This document shows, one piece after another, positions 53,543 through 64,000 of a DNA stretch of 64,000 nucleotides. The notes under the pieces were generated by a model that was not told the DNA's origin, did not search any database, and was given only the letters and a program-made list of their open reading frames with translations. A program made the translations under genes and the position numbers. The stretch spans positions 2,046,001 through 2,110,000 of the forward strand of contig CP099426.1 in the NCBI GenBank assembly GCA_024114885.1, read 5' to 3'. The DNA comes from Septoria linicola (Eukaryota; Ascomycota; Dothideomycetes; Mycosphaerellales; Mycosphaerellaceae). Position 1 is the first letter of the stretch, and the number at the start of each line of letters is the position of its first letter.

Positions 53543-55564
53543 ATGGCACGTTTCTACCCAGTCTATGCCCGCCGCAGCGATGGCAAGCAGGAAGTCGTGG
53601 CCAAAGGGAAGAGGAAGGAGCTCAACCAGCCGACAGACGATCAGCTCGATCAAAAGCCAGATAAGAATGGCATCGCCGACTTCTATCGCGAGGTGCAGCC
53701 TGACGAGCAGAAGCACGTAGATTGGCGGCGGAAGCTGGGCGGTATGCTTGCGCGAGAGCTACAGCACAAGGACAAGTCCGGAGCTGGTGAGTATGTGGTA
53801 GATCATATGGACGGGTTGACTATCTCCCGTGCTTATCGTGCGACAGATAGCGGCTACATATTGGTCGCATTGCCCGAGAATTATCGACTATACGAGCACG
53901 TCAAGAAGACCGAGCGAGACGGGAAGACAGAGGTGAAGAGCAAAACTCACACAGGAGGCCAGAATGACCGACAGGATGCATATCTGTATGGACATCCCGC
54001 AGGACGGAGAAAGCGCTTCCGCAGCCCAAATGATTTCTTCCCGCATCTGCTATGGCTATGCACTGACGAGAGCGGCGACCCCGACAACTGCTCTTGCAAG
54101 ATCTGTACGCCAGAGGAGCTGGAGAACATAGTGCCAGGTGCGAAGATCAAGGCAGAGAAGCAGGTGAAGAATGAGGCAGATTCTTCAGCGGCCATGACAC
54201 GCTCTGCCAGCGGACAGGGCATAAAAGCTGCGCCGCAAGCACAACGGCCGACTTCAGCGCAACCACTCCAACTTGCGCCAACACCTCTACCTGCTGCGAG
54301 AACAGCAGATCAGACCTTGGACCGCAAATACGGCCAATTCATGTACCGCGCAGGTGAGCTAGTGTGGTTTTCACGAGGGCAGGCTTGGGGTATTGGGGTG
54401 GTGACCAGGCGCTGGAGCAACATGAACACACTGTACTACTCGATTCAGCCGCTTTCATACCCTGGGAACCACCCGCAGATCACAGTCAAACAAGGTCATG
54501 CTGAAATTCGACCATGGCTAGCCTGGAGTGTGCCGAGATTCCTCAATGCTGGTCTGAATGATCAACCCAACCCACCTCGATATGAGAATGCAGACTGGCA
54601 GGGCATCATGCAAAGGAAGTATGGCAATGGAGATCTGGAAGTCGACGGCTCCATCATGGCCGCCAAGATGGTCGATGCATCATACACACTGGTTGGGAAG
54701 AACAGCACCGGCCGGCCAGAAGCGAATGTGGTTGAGAATCACTACGACGGCATATTCCTGGGCGCAGAGAAGATCTGGTGTGGCGAAAGCGTACGCCTGA
54801 CAATTGGCTCGGGCACGGACATCATGGTAGTCACCGCCATTGTCGAGCGTCAACGCACATCCAGTGTCAACCAGCAGCTCGCCCAACAGACAGCATATCT
54901 CGTGGGAGATGTCTATTCTCTAGTGACCATTCAGCACGCGAATCCGGGCTTGCCCACACCGGCTGATGTTAACCCGCACTTGCCAGAGCGCATGACTCGG
55001 GACATTCAAGCTCGCAATGCTGTGTCAATCAAGGCGAAACGAGTGGCAAGCTATTGGAAGCTCATGAGACCACAGCATCGTGTCGATCTCAACGATGTGA
55101 AGGGCAGATGGTATGAGGCCAGCATCATCATGCCCATTCTCCAGCCACAGCAATGGCAAGCGGCGTGTGCTAAAGGCGAGATCCAAGAGGCCTCGCTCTG
55201 GATGAACAGTCGCGGAGACTGCGTGAACAGCAATCGCAAAGAGAATCTTCCTCGTCTGCCGCGCGAGAACAACCGTCGAGAAACGCGACGAGATGCATTT
55301 GGGCAGTCTGTGCCTCCCAACACGAAGATCGAGGATGGTGTTCAGCCGCCAATGCCAGCCAATGTCGACCCTGGGCTAGACAGTTCCCAGCCGATTGATA
55401 TCGACCCGAGGTTCGACACTGCTGATGATTCAGGAAATCATGTTGAAGACACAGGAACGACGGGTCTTGAAGAGTTTATGGATCTCGACAGTATTGGGAC
55501 AGATGCTATGTCTGGATTTGGGCAGAACTATGGTGCGCATGATCCGAATAATGGGTTCTTCTAG
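53543..55564 (+). CDS. Clr2-like transcriptional silencing protein
   Basis: Single-exon, 673 residues. N-terminal domain of the Clr2 type: WRRKLGGMLARELQ (61-74), GYILVALPENYRLYEHV (104-120), DAYLYGHPAGRRKRFRSPNDFFPHLLWLC (145-173), then CSCKICTPEEL (183-193). A disordered linker (220-270) leads to a second domain with MYRAGELVWF, WGIGVVTRRW, YYSIQPLSYPGN and GHAEIRPWLAWSVP, that fits the C-terminal Clr2/BAH-like module. In fission yeast Clr2 is part of SHREC (with Clr3 deacetylase and Mit1, a SNF2 remodeller with a PHD finger) in heterochromatin silencing. Nuclear role inferred. It is divergent from a SNF2-PHD gene, which suits a shared chromatin role. Confidence 0.78.
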   Translation: MARFYPVYARRSDGKQEVVAKGKRKELNQPTDDQLDQKPDKNGIADFYREVQPDEQKHVDWRRKLGGMLARELQHKDKSGAGEYVVDHMDGLTISRAYRATDSGYILVALPENYRLYEHVKKTERDGKTEVKSKTHTGGQNDRQDAYLYGHPAGRRKRFRSPNDFFPHLLWLCTDESGDPDNCSCKICTPEELENIVPGAKIKAEKQVKNEADSSAAMTRSASGQGIKAAPQAQRPTSAQPLQLAPTPLPAARTADQTLDRKYGQFMYRAGELVWFSRGQAWGIGVVTRRWSNMNTLYYSIQPLSYPGNHPQITVKQGHAEIRPWLAWSVPRFLNAGLNDQPNPPRYENADWQGIMQRKYGNGDLEVDGSIMAAKMVDASYTLVGKNSTGRPEANVVENHYDGIFLGAEKIWCGESVRLTIGSGTDIMVVTAIVERQRTSSVNQQLAQQTAYLVGDVYSLVTIQHANPGLPTPADVNPHLPERMTRDIQARNAVSIKAKRVASYWKLMRPQHRVDLNDVKGRWYEASIIMPILQPQQWQAACAKGEIQEASLWMNSRGDCVNSNRKENLPRLPRENNRRETRRDAFGQSVPPNTKIEDGVQPPMPANVDPGLDSSQPIDIDPRFDTADDSGNHVEDTGTTGLEEFMDLDSIGTDAMSGFGQNYGAHDPNNGFF

Positions 55565-56461
55565 TATGTTACCGCGGAGCATCCATATGCTGGCTGAGGC
55601 ATCTCCTCGTTGGGGAGAGTTTTGTACGGCAACTATCTCCGCTGCAACATTCTTAGAAAGCGATACATGGACCAGAAGCGTGGCGTGAATTGGTTCAAGG
55701 CGGATAGATTCTGATGTTGCGATACGTGCTTCTTCTAACATCCACCGTGCCACCATACAGAGGATGTGATGACGCAGCCCACACATTGCACCTCTGTTCA
55801 CGTTGGCACCGCAGTTGTGAGAGACACTTCGAATTGTTACATGATTCTTGTTAGCTATCGTATGCTCACAATCAAGTTGTGAAGTCCATTCTCTAGACAA
55901 GTTGCATTGGCTGGTTCAGTAGAGGCAGCTTCGACGTTCGAGGTCAAAGACCCTGTCCGGACAACTTTACCACATCATCGCAAGCAGTCAGTTACTCTAC
56001 ACACAGCACAATAATACCCACACCAGGACTCATTGACAGCACGACATACGTACGCCTTCATTGCAGCTCGAAGACTGTACTCTCTACGTTGCAATTTCGC
56101 CACAGTATCCTCGCCGACAGCACAGAATCAACACGACTGAAGTCACGCGCCCACGGATCTTGACCGAAAGTATCGCCCAGAGCAACACAACAAAATCGCT
56201 ACGAAGCTCCCGAGAAGCGGCCCAGCAAATTCAAGTGGCAGCGCGCGGCCACCCTGTCGACCGGGTGACGGCGGCGTCGCCATCAGCCTGCGCGTGCAGG
56301 TGTGCTTGTCTGTACTCGCAGGTGTTGCACCCCGCCCCGAGTAGCAGCAGCAGCAGTAGTGTCTGCGGCACTTTCGGCCTCCATATCTACCTCCCTACTA
56401 CTACACCCACCTCACATATACCACCACGCGCCTGAGAGAGAGGAGTCTTCTCACATTCTTG
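55565..56461. other. intergenic, long C/A-rich leader of the next gene
   Basis: No gene recognised. The 3' half (56100-56460) is rich in CA/CCT and TA-poor, like a long 5' untranslated region of the 4E-T-like gene. Small upstream open frames exist. Confidence 0.45.
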
Positions 56462-59151
56462 ATGATGGCCTCTGTTCGCCGCTACACGCGAGAGGAACTC
56501 ATTGCTCTATCGCGCAGCAAGCTTGTTAGTAGGCCTGACAACCTTCCTGCCATTGAGCAGTGGATAGAGTACGTGTACCTCGAGCAAGAAGACGGCAAGA
56601 GGGAGAAGCTAAGGATCGCCCATAGTGAACCGCCGCCGGCCTCTTCCGACCACGAGCGCCACAAGAGCAACGATGGCACGCTGGGCAAAGGCAAACAGCC
56701 CCGGGCTGGACTGGCGGGCGCGGCAGCTGCAGAGGGCAGTCCCATGGGCGCGTTCAGCACTGGTCGTCCGACCTTGACGTCGAGGAGCAGTACGCTGCGG
56801 AATGCGAGTGGCGGTATGTATTGAGGAGATCAAAAGCATTGCGGAGGAAGAGGAGTCGTCTAATGTGCTGCGCAGAGGATGTGTCGCTGGGCCCACCGCG
56901 GAACATGTTTCCTAGCACGCGGAACGTGACCAAGTCATCCGACTTTCACGATAAGAACGGCAGCAGCGACGCGACACCGAACGACGAGCCCGACTCGATG
57001 CGCAGCCGCTTCTTCTCTGACCGCCAGCTGAACCGCAGGAGTGGAGCGGAGAAGGAAGCGTCGGATGGCAAAGACCGCTGGACGAGTGTGCGTGAGCGCA
57101 GACAGCAAGGAGAGCTGGACGACGAGAAACGAGGATTTGGCAGCAGACACGACAAAGACAACGAAGGCGATCGCCGCAACGGATATGGCCACAAGGATGA
57201 TCCGCGCTGGAGCAGAGAAGACAGGCCGAATGGAACGAGGACTGGCGGAGGCTGGCGCGAGAGAGAGGCAGCACGAAGAGACAGAGACCACCACGAAAGA
57301 GAGCCCGAGTGGATGGACGATCCGGTGGTCAAGAAGGATCAGCAGCTGGGCTTGACGGCACGAACCCAAGACGACTTTGAAGAGTGGAAGAGACAGATGG
57401 CCGGCAAGCCCAAGGTCGAAAAGGAGGAAGCGCCCATACCAGAGCCTGTCGCTCTCCCCGCGGCAACAGAGCAGCCCAAAGCAACTCTCAAGCTGGATGG
57501 CTTTGAGAATGGCTTCTTTGGATTCGGCGGAGGTTCAGCTGTCGCGACACCTGGCGCATCGACACCATCGGCTGTTGCTACTTCTACGGCGACCAAGACA
57601 TCGGGGAAGAGTGGAAAGACGAGTCGCTTCGCATCGATGTTCAAGCCAGTCGAGCCAGAACCGACACCCGCACCAGCCGCGGCCGAGGAACCACAACCTC
57701 AAGCGGCGAACGGTGCTGCTTCGAAGTCTGTTGAGGATCAAGAGGGCTTCAATCGAGTGTTGGCCATGCTCGGTGGTACCAAGATCAATCAGGCACCTGC
57801 TGCGCCGGAACCAGCACGAGAGCTCGCCCCTTCATACGCAGAGCCTGTTCCAACATCGCCTCCACCGCCTCCGAAGAGCATGACTTCCAGTGGAACGCTG
57901 CCAGGAGGACGAAAGAGTCGCTTCACAGACATATTCGCACAGGAGAAGAATCCTGAGCGTTTGCAGTCGCCGCAACAAAACAGTCCACCATTCGGGGCAG
58001 ACAGCGGGTTCGAAGGCTCTCACAGAGGTCTCCCTGATGATCCCACACAACTGTTTGCCAACAATCGCCAGCCGGAGAGACAGCCGATCCAGCAACAACT
58101 GCCTCGCACCCAGGCCCCCGAGACTACAATGTCGCCCGTCCCGAGCGGCATTCCATTCAATGCATTGCGCGAGCAGCAGCCTCGTCCGTCTTCTGGTCGA
58201 CTCAACGAAGCCTATAACAGATTCGAGCCGCCATCCCGTGGTGCAGCGTCACCTGACAGGAACATCCAAGACCTGCTTGCACAGCCACGCCAACACTCAC
58301 AGGCGACTCCAGCTCAAAGCCAGGATCTACTCAACCTGCTAAGAAACCCCAAGTCATCGCGACCTCCTTCACAGCAGGCCATACCTGCCAGCGGTGGCAT
58401 TGATCAGGTAGAGCTCGAGCGATGGCTACAACAGCAGCAACCCATGCAAACACACGGACCCACACAAACAATCGCGCCCAAGCCTCGTGGTCCTCAGCAG
58501 CCACCTGGGTTGTTTGAAGAACAGCTAATGCGGAACTATGGGCACGAGCAGCAACGCCACGAGCAGGTTCCGCAGCTACAAGAACGACAGCAACCTCGTG
58601 GCCCGCCTGGCTTCTACAACCCTGAACAGGAGGCTCTGTTCGCACAACAGCAACGCCACGCTCATCAGCAAGCTCAGCAGCAAGCGGAACGTGAAGCACA
58701 ACATGCCCAGCTTCGCCGCCAACAACAATATGCCGAACTCTCTCAGCAACAACAAATGCAGCAGCAACAGCAACAGCAGCCGCCTCGACGCATGTCCGGT
58801 CACCCCGCTCTGCAGCAAATGCACATCCCACAGCAGCACAGCCAGCCAGGCTTTCACCAACTCACATCTCCCGTTGGTGGTGGAGCGCCGCCTCCTGGTT
58901 TTAACCAGATGCCACGATACCCACCAGGATTCGCAAATGTCAATACATTCCAGCAACCTCGAGACCAGGCGCCTCCAGGCTTCAGTAATGGCCCCATGTC
59001 TCCACCTGCTGGACTTGCCGGAGGTGCGCCGCCTGGCTTCTTTGGTGGTCCTCCTAACCTCCCACCTGGCTTCCACGCGCAGCAGATTAGAAGTCCGCCT
59101 GCAGAAGTGCCCGGCCGCAGACCTCCATACGAAGAGTACGGCCGTCGCTAG
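56462..59151 (+). CDS. 4E-T-like eIF4E-binding protein (translational repressor/decay factor)
   Basis: Two exons: 56462-56813 and 56876-59151; 62-nt intron (GTATGT, CGCAG). Product 875 residues to the first stop. Residues 8-14 (YTREELI) form the canonical eIF4E-binding motif Y-x4-L-hydrophobic, and residues around 160 (SRFFSDRQLNRRS) and 260 (EPEWMDDPV) match 4E-T family features. A further GFFGFGGGSAVAT, KTSRFASMFKP and KSRFTDIF series is conserved. The C-terminal 400 residues are Gln/Pro-rich with poly-Gln runs (CAG/CAA) and many PPGF repeats (APPGF, LPPGF). 4E-T blocks cap-dependent translation and directs mRNA to P-bodies. The coding frame continues in the same phase past the TAG at 59149 for another 119 codons; see the next entry. 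Confidence 0.8.
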
Positions 59152-59511
59152 AAGCAGACAGAGCTGACACCACTGGACCTCCTCCAACACCAAGCGTTCG
59201 GAAGCCCGCGCTTATGGAACGCATACACTGTCGCTGAATGGGTCGATGACTGCCTTGCGGCCACATACGAAGATTGGGCGATCGGCTGTGCTCCGTACGA
59301 TCTGATTGTTTCAGACCTCGCCGCACATCGAGACTATCTCCACTTCTTGCTGGATGAGTATATGCAAGACAAGCAGAGAGACTTGAGGTATCAGAAGTGG
59401 TTGTATGATGTGCGCGAAACCCTGGGTTTGATTGATATGCTGGATCAGCAGCTGCGTGAGCTGCATGAGCTGGGATATTGTGAGGTAGTGGATGAGGACG
59501 ATGAGGTGTAG
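59152..59511 (+). other. 119-codon open extension in the same frame after the 4E-T-like stop codon
   Basis: Directly after the TAG at 59149-59151, the same frame runs without a stop to a TAG at 59509-59511. The product begins KQTELTPLDLLQH and contains LWNAYTVAEWVDDCLAATYEDW, PYDLIVSDLAAHRDYLHFLLDEY, LRYQKWLYDVRETL and CEVVDEDDEV. Its rich Trp/Tyr/Asp content looks like a folded protein, not random sequence. There is no ATG until 59361. Options: read-through, a nonsense change of a former CAG, an intron hiding the stop (GTGCCC donor near 59108 with a GCAG acceptor at 59157 would keep the frame, but the donor is poor), or a headless remnant of another gene. I cannot decide. Confidence 0.55.
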
Positions 59512-61172
59512 CTGAGCGGGTGATATGGAAGGGTATGGTAGAAATAGCTACTACATATCACTAAGGGAAGATTAGAGCGGGTAGATGATGTGCACAGTAT
59601 CGTGTATGGACATTGTCGCTCGTCTACTGCAAACTCTTCTGGCTTTTGCTTTTTCGCTTCACTGCATCTCGTGCCCAATCCGTCTGTTCCTTAGTGTGTT
59701 AGTAACTCAGCCAGTCATCAGCTGCAGCCTGTGCATCGTCCTCGTTCTCCAGCCCACCTTGGTCAGACTCAAAACATGATGGTGATATGTACATGTTGGT
59801 GGAGAGCTTTGCAAATTAGCCCTCTTTCACAAACCTCCATAATTCGAGAAATTGTTACTAATGACATCAGATCTTGCTTAAATGATTCGAAATCATGCAA
59901 ACGATACTTTATGGACAGTCTCAATCGAATGTGTGATTCAAATTTGCAATGCGACATCATCGTCGTCGTCCCGATGGTTTCGGTAGGCAACCCTAAGCCT
60001 TGGGCTTGGCATGTTGAGAGGTGGTTGATATTTGGAGCGCCAGCGCCGGCAGGCTGGATGGAATGGGCGTTATTTGGGAGTGTGGATTGGATATGAGATG
60101 AGATGGAGGTGGGAGCAGCATGTTCTTGGAGTGTTGTGAGGTGAGTGGAAGGTGTGTGGGTGGGTGAGTGGAAGTTGCGCGTCTCTCTTGGTTCCAAGAA
60201 CAACGCGGCCGCGTTTTCAGCGGACTGTGGACTGCATGCGATGTATGACACGTCGCAGGCACACGAAGATCTTCATCTCGTCGATAGTGCGAAAGAAGTC
60301 CCCGCGTGCATGTATACATCGAAGTGGTCCCCGAAGATGGCCGAAGTTCAAGACTTGGAAGTGAGCCCTAAGTGCCCTGTCCAGGCGCACGCAGGTGAGG
60401 GAACGCCACTCAAACTCTGCGGCTACTGTTTGATACTTTGATTGGTTGTCGACATGTGGCAGCCGGTTTGTCGTTCGAAGATCGACCGGTCCGTGTTCGT
60501 GCATTTTGAGGATGTCGAGAGCAAGTCGGAAGGTAGCACCTACGGCGGATGGCAGAGTACAGAGTCTGGCAGTCACAGGGGAGGATCTATGTAGCTCAGA
60601 TGGCGTGGAAATGTGTTTGTCCAGCATTGAATCTTCAGAAGTAGAAAACGAACGGAGAGTAGGGATTGCAGATCTGTCGGATCAGTCAGCACGCGGGGAC
60701 TAGTTAACCGGAGCATTGCATTGGCCTGTGTCCACGGTCTTGGTTTGAGTCGTCCATTTTCTAGAGCTGAGCCTCGTCCTTCGAGGCCACCAGCTGATGG
60801 ACCAACGCTTGAAAGCACGCCTTATCTGCCATTGCCATATCACCATCTAGTCATCGTCCAAGAGATATCTTGTGCTTGCAATCTACTCATCCTTCCGAAG
60901 CCCGATTGTGAAACCGAAGAAGCCGGATACCGAGCCTGTTAGCCTCGCCCACCTTAGGGCAACTGTTAGGGCACAGGATCACAACAGCCGCGAATCGTCT
61001 CAGCCAGGATGGAGACCGCAGGTAGGTCGGGTCTGTCCTCGCGTTTGTACCTGATTCGGGCGTATGTCCAAGATCATGCTGGACTTGCCTTGCTTGCCCT
61101 TATGGAGGGCACTCAACGCTAACTCATGTCCTATTAGTCCTTCCGTCTTATGCCTACCTGGGCGGTCCAGCA
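59512..61172. other. 1.7-kb intergenic region, nothing recognised
   Basis: Open frames up to about 160 codons occur on both strands without motifs or splice support. The right end is the upstream region of the TRF/Tbf1-like gene. Confidence 0.45.
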
Positions 61173-63122
61173 ATGATGTCGGATAGAAGTACGCCTGCAG
61201 CAGCACGAGATAGTGGTGTCAGGGATCCAAAACGGCGCCGGATCGATGGCTCTGTTGCAGAGGATGCGACCGCCTCAGCACCGTCCGAGGGCTACCCTCA
61301 ATGGCACGAGAAGTCCCAGGCACAGACGGCCGCATCATTTGGAGCTGGCCAGGGCGTGTCATCTTATGCTGCACCAGCTGCGGAGTACAACAATCCACAT
61401 GCGACCTCTGCTCTGAACGTGACCGAGGGCACGCACTGGCAGCGATCCGGAGCAGCAACGTACCCTGATCTTGCAGACTACCAGCAGCAGCCCTACTTTT
61501 ATCAGCAGCAAGATTCCTCAACCTTCAACAACAGCAACAACAGCTCGTGGCAAACGACTGCACAACCCAGCTATGCTGGTATAGATGCTACATCTAATAG
61601 TATAGCTGTTCGTGAACCGTCAAGCACAGCGACCATGCCCTACTTTCCGCCTTCTACCTCCACAAATGTAGGAGAGTTGCCCGATGCTCTGGACGCCACT
61701 TCTACATTCAATTATCCGGGCGTTGAAGACTCTGGTCAATATGCACCATACGGTATGTGCGAATGCCTGTATGTATCAATACTCACTGACGAGACAGGTA
61801 ACGGTGCTATTGCATCGCTACAAAGGAACTCCTCCTCATTCTACTTTGACGATGCTGGCATGCATCTCAAAATACAGAGTCTACCAATCCTGGACAACCT
61901 GGCTACACAGCTAATACATACCATTTCCAAAGCTAGCTTCCCTCAAATACAAGACATGATGCGCAGCGACGGCTCCGAGGATGGCCAAGCATATCGGACG
62001 TTGAAGAACCTTTTTGACCAGACTCGCAAGGTGTACAGTCGCGAAACGCCGTTCATCGACGCGATCGCAATCCAGATGTTCCAGCCTACGCAGCAGGAGA
62101 TCATCCGCAAAGCCAACATTGCCACTTTCATTTCAAGCATCTTGGGCGCTCATGATGTGAGCTTCTTTCACCTGAACGAGTTCTTCATGGAAACGTTCGT
62201 GCCACTTGGCCATCGACTATTGAAGTGGCAAGGAGCCATATACCTCGAGCTGAAGACACAGACTTACATCTCAGCCCTGATGAACAGCGATGGAAGTCCC
62301 GAAGAGATGCTGGAAGAGCTCTTCCCGCCTGATCTTGACGCTCAGGTCCTGACCAGGCATCCCGATGCGCCGAGCTTGTCGTCTAGCGAGCAAGACTTCA
62401 TTGATCGTAGTCGGGCGCGTAAGAGCTATCTATTGGCTGAGCCTGCTTCCGAGGACGCCATGAAAGAACTGCCAAAGAAGTACCAGTGGTCCGACTTTGT
62501 ACGCGAATTCGCATCGTGCATCACAAAGAACGTGGATGGTATCATGAACGTGCCTGCACGCTCACAAGCATCCTTAGGCGCGAAGAGTTCCAACGCCACA
62601 ACAGAGGCCAATGGCCAGGCGAACGGCGCTGCCGGTGCGGGCGGGTCAGGTGCACAGAATGCCAGCAACAAGTCGGGAGATGGTGGGAAGAAATCAGCTC
62701 CCGCGGCCTCCACCGTTCGGCAGCCTTGGACGAAACCTGAAGAGGATGCACTTCTTTCTGGCCTCGAACGTGTGAACGGACCTCACTGGTCACAGATCCT
62801 AGCACTGTACGGCAGAGGTGGCTCAGTCAGCGAGGTTCTCAAGGACCGCAATCAAGTGCAGCTCAAGGATAAAGCTCGAAATCTCAAGCTATGGTACCTC
62901 AAAACTGGCAAAGAAGTGCCCCCAGCACTACGCGGGGTCACTGGCGAGCTGCGCAAACGAGGTGGTGCAAGGGCTCGTGCAGCACTTGGTATTACTGAGG
63001 AAGAGCAGAATGGGGGAGCCGACAAGGATGCTGAAGGGGAGAGCGGTGACGGCGATGCTGATGCTCAGCCAGACACATCGAACAAGTCTGGACGGGCATC
63101 GAAGAAGAAAGCCAAGAAGTGA
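61173..63122 (+). CDS. TRF/Tbf1-type telobox DNA-binding protein
   Basis: Two exons: 61173-61752 and 61798-63122; 45-nt intron (GTATGT, ACTGAC branch, ACAG). Product 634 residues. The intron length is a multiple of 3 and has no in-frame stop, so retention adds 15 residues. Residues 1-190 are polar with Gln/Ser runs and a basic PKRRR. The middle (about 210-420) is the helical TRF-homology dimerisation region: SLPILDNLATQLIHTISK, TPFIDAIAIQMFQPTQQEIIRKANIATF, FFHLNEFFMETFVPLGHRLLKW. A C-terminal Myb/telobox domain reads RQPWTKPEEDALLSGLERVNG, WSQILALYG, then KDRNQVQLKDKARNLKLWYLK (the VDLKDKxRN-type telobox). Such proteins bind TTAGGG-type repeats and rRNA/snRNA promoters. Confidence 0.9.
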   Translation: MMSDRSTPAAARDSGVRDPKRRRIDGSVAEDATASAPSEGYPQWHEKSQAQTAASFGAGQGVSSYAAPAAEYNNPHATSALNVTEGTHWQRSGAATYPDLADYQQQPYFYQQQDSSTFNNSNNSSWQTTAQPSYAGIDATSNSIAVREPSSTATMPYFPPSTSTNVGELPDALDATSTFNYPGVEDSGQYAPYGMCECLYVSILTDETGNGAIASLQRNSSSFYFDDAGMHLKIQSLPILDNLATQLIHTISKASFPQIQDMMRSDGSEDGQAYRTLKNLFDQTRKVYSRETPFIDAIAIQMFQPTQQEIIRKANIATFISSILGAHDVSFFHLNEFFMETFVPLGHRLLKWQGAIYLELKTQTYISALMNSDGSPEEMLEELFPPDLDAQVLTRHPDAPSLSSSEQDFIDRSRARKSYLLAEPASEDAMKELPKKYQWSDFVREFASCITKNVDGIMNVPARSQASLGAKSSNATTEANGQANGAAGAGGSGAQNASNKSGDGGKKSAPAASTVRQPWTKPEEDALLSGLERVNGPHWSQILALYGRGGSVSEVLKDRNQVQLKDKARNLKLWYLKTGKEVPPALRGVTGELRKRGGARARAALGITEEEQNGGADKDAEGESGDGDADAQPDTSNKSGRASKKKAKK

Positions 63123-63641
63123 CCGTATCGCAGGTCAGAAGCTGCGCGGATGCAGCAGTGACAGTGCAGAAGGCTATTGTCCTCGTGGCACCGTGAAGAA
63201 GGAAAGAACTGGCGCATAGTCTAATGAGTGGCGTTGAAGAGAACTTAAGATACCCGGTGCTTGAGAAGCACCTGAATATAGCAGCCACACCTATTGACTG
63301 GGTTTACTAGACCACGACGCATCCTGACTTGCGAGAGAGTATGACGCTAACAAGCGGCATTCAAGGCATCTAGCCTGTGCGAAAGGCGTTCCTGGATCCT
63401 TGGCACCAAGGGAAAAAGTGTACAAGCAACTCAGCATAGCCCGTTGTATTGACAAGACGGGCTCTATAAGGTGCGTACGTTTGATGCATACATGCAAACG
63501 AGGCATCTTTATCGAGGAGGTCATTACTAAATACGAGATACTACCTAATAATACAGAAGCTCACCACACCTGCTATCATGGGTGTCCACCCAACCCCAAC
63601 ACCTCGCTGAACTCATCAAGACAAGCAGCGAAGTGCTCTCG
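63123..63641. other. intergenic between convergent genes
   Basis: No gene recognised. It separates the 3' end of the TRF-like gene (plus) from the 3' end of the partial membrane protein (minus). Confidence 0.45.
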
Positions 63642-64000
63642 CTACTTCCGCGCTGTCGGGTTCCAGCTTGAATATCTGATCGTCTGTCTTGCATGACCAT
63701 ACAAACCCATGGTGGCCATGAGAATAAGGTATGGTACATAGATGATACAGAACACTACCATTGACTTCCATGATGTGAATTCAGATCGGACCTTCTCCGT
63801 GAAGTAAAGTGTGTAGAGCAGGGCGATGATGGTCGCGAAAAGGAACCATTCTGCCATGGGGTATCGGAAGAAGAGCAGAGTGACGAACTCGGTCACGTTG
63901 GACGGCCAGTCGACGATGATGAAGCTAAGTAGGAGACAGGTGTGCATAGTGACGAGGTAGTAACTGATCTCGCGAACAGCCAAGAGAGATGCCAGGCCGT
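63642..64000 (-). CDS. multi-pass membrane protein, 3' part only
   Basis: The open frame runs off the right edge, so the start and N-terminus are missing. The visible 119 codons encode three hydrophobic segments: ISYYLVTMHTCLLLSFIIVDW, WFLFATIIALLYTLYFTE, and SMVVFCIIYVPYLILMATMGLYG, and end in a short polar tail (RYSSWNPTARK). Helices and a tryptophan-rich loop suggest an integral membrane protein, but the family cannot be named from this piece. Confidence 0.6.
   Translation of the reverse strand, partial: GLASLLAVREISYYLVTMHTCLLLSFIIVDWPSNVTEFVTLLFFRYPMAEWFLFATIIALLYTLYFTEKVRSEFTSWKSMVVFCIIYVPYLILMATMGLYGHARQTIRYSSWNPTARK

Noticed and set aside
1..64000. tRNA, rRNA or CRISPR features
   Set aside because: No clear tRNA B-box with matching stems, no rRNA segments and no regularly spaced direct repeats with unique spacers were recognised by eye; a tRNAscan/Infernal run would be decisive.

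Overview
The window looks like a chromosome segment of a filamentous ascomycete (Pezizomycotina; a Dothideomycete is my best guess from the gene families, not a proof). Reasons: spliceosomal introns of about 45-70 nt with GTAAGT-like donors and CTRAC-type branch sites, HET-domain, RTA1, BTB, 'ipa protein' and allergen-type genes, a C-terminal DSGL tail on a laccase, and AT-rich blocks almost free of CpA/TpG, the mark of repeat-induced point mutation (RIP). I rebuilt exon structures by eye from splice signals, frame and family motifs.

Layout. 1-1.6 kb is a heavily RIP-mutated repeat relic. 2.2-9.1 kb: an orphan acidic protein, the PP4 catalytic subunit, and an FAD-dependent dehydrogenase. 9.4-14.9 kb: a BTB protein, an RTA1 lipid exporter, an ML/NPC2-like secreted lipid-binding protein head-to-head with a delta24-sterol-reductase-like flavoprotein. 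15.4-16.8 kb holds no gene but a decayed tandem array of about 118 bp units interrupted by a hairpin segment. 17.4-28 kb: an orphan acidic protein, a formate/nitrite transporter broken by one base, a secreted protein with a possible ADP-ribosyltransferase-like N-terminus, a HET-domain gene, and a DUF6604-type gene broken by two stops and a frameshift. 28-39 kb: a TTC1-like TPR protein, a low-complexity membrane protein, XAP5/FAM50, an 'ipa' family protein with a HicA-like tail, a single-pass wall sensor-like protein, and a second orphan that shares its C-terminal domain with the first one. 39-49 kb: an allergen-type protein with an unusual spliced-on proline repeat tail, divergent from a protein that shares a His-rich motif with it; a secreted wall protein; a laccase. 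49-64 kb: a SNF2/PHD remodeller divergent from a Clr2-like silencing protein, a 4E-T-like eIF4E-binding protein with an open frame continuing past its stop, a TRF/Tbf1-type telobox protein, and a partial membrane protein.

Themes: lipid/sterol handling (RTA1, ML, sterol reductase) at 10-15 kb; chromatin silencing and telomere binding (SNF2-PHD, Clr2-like, TRF-like) at 49-63 kb; several interrupted reading frames between 19 and 28 kb and at 59 kb. No rRNA, tRNA, CRISPR or telomeric repeat was recognised.
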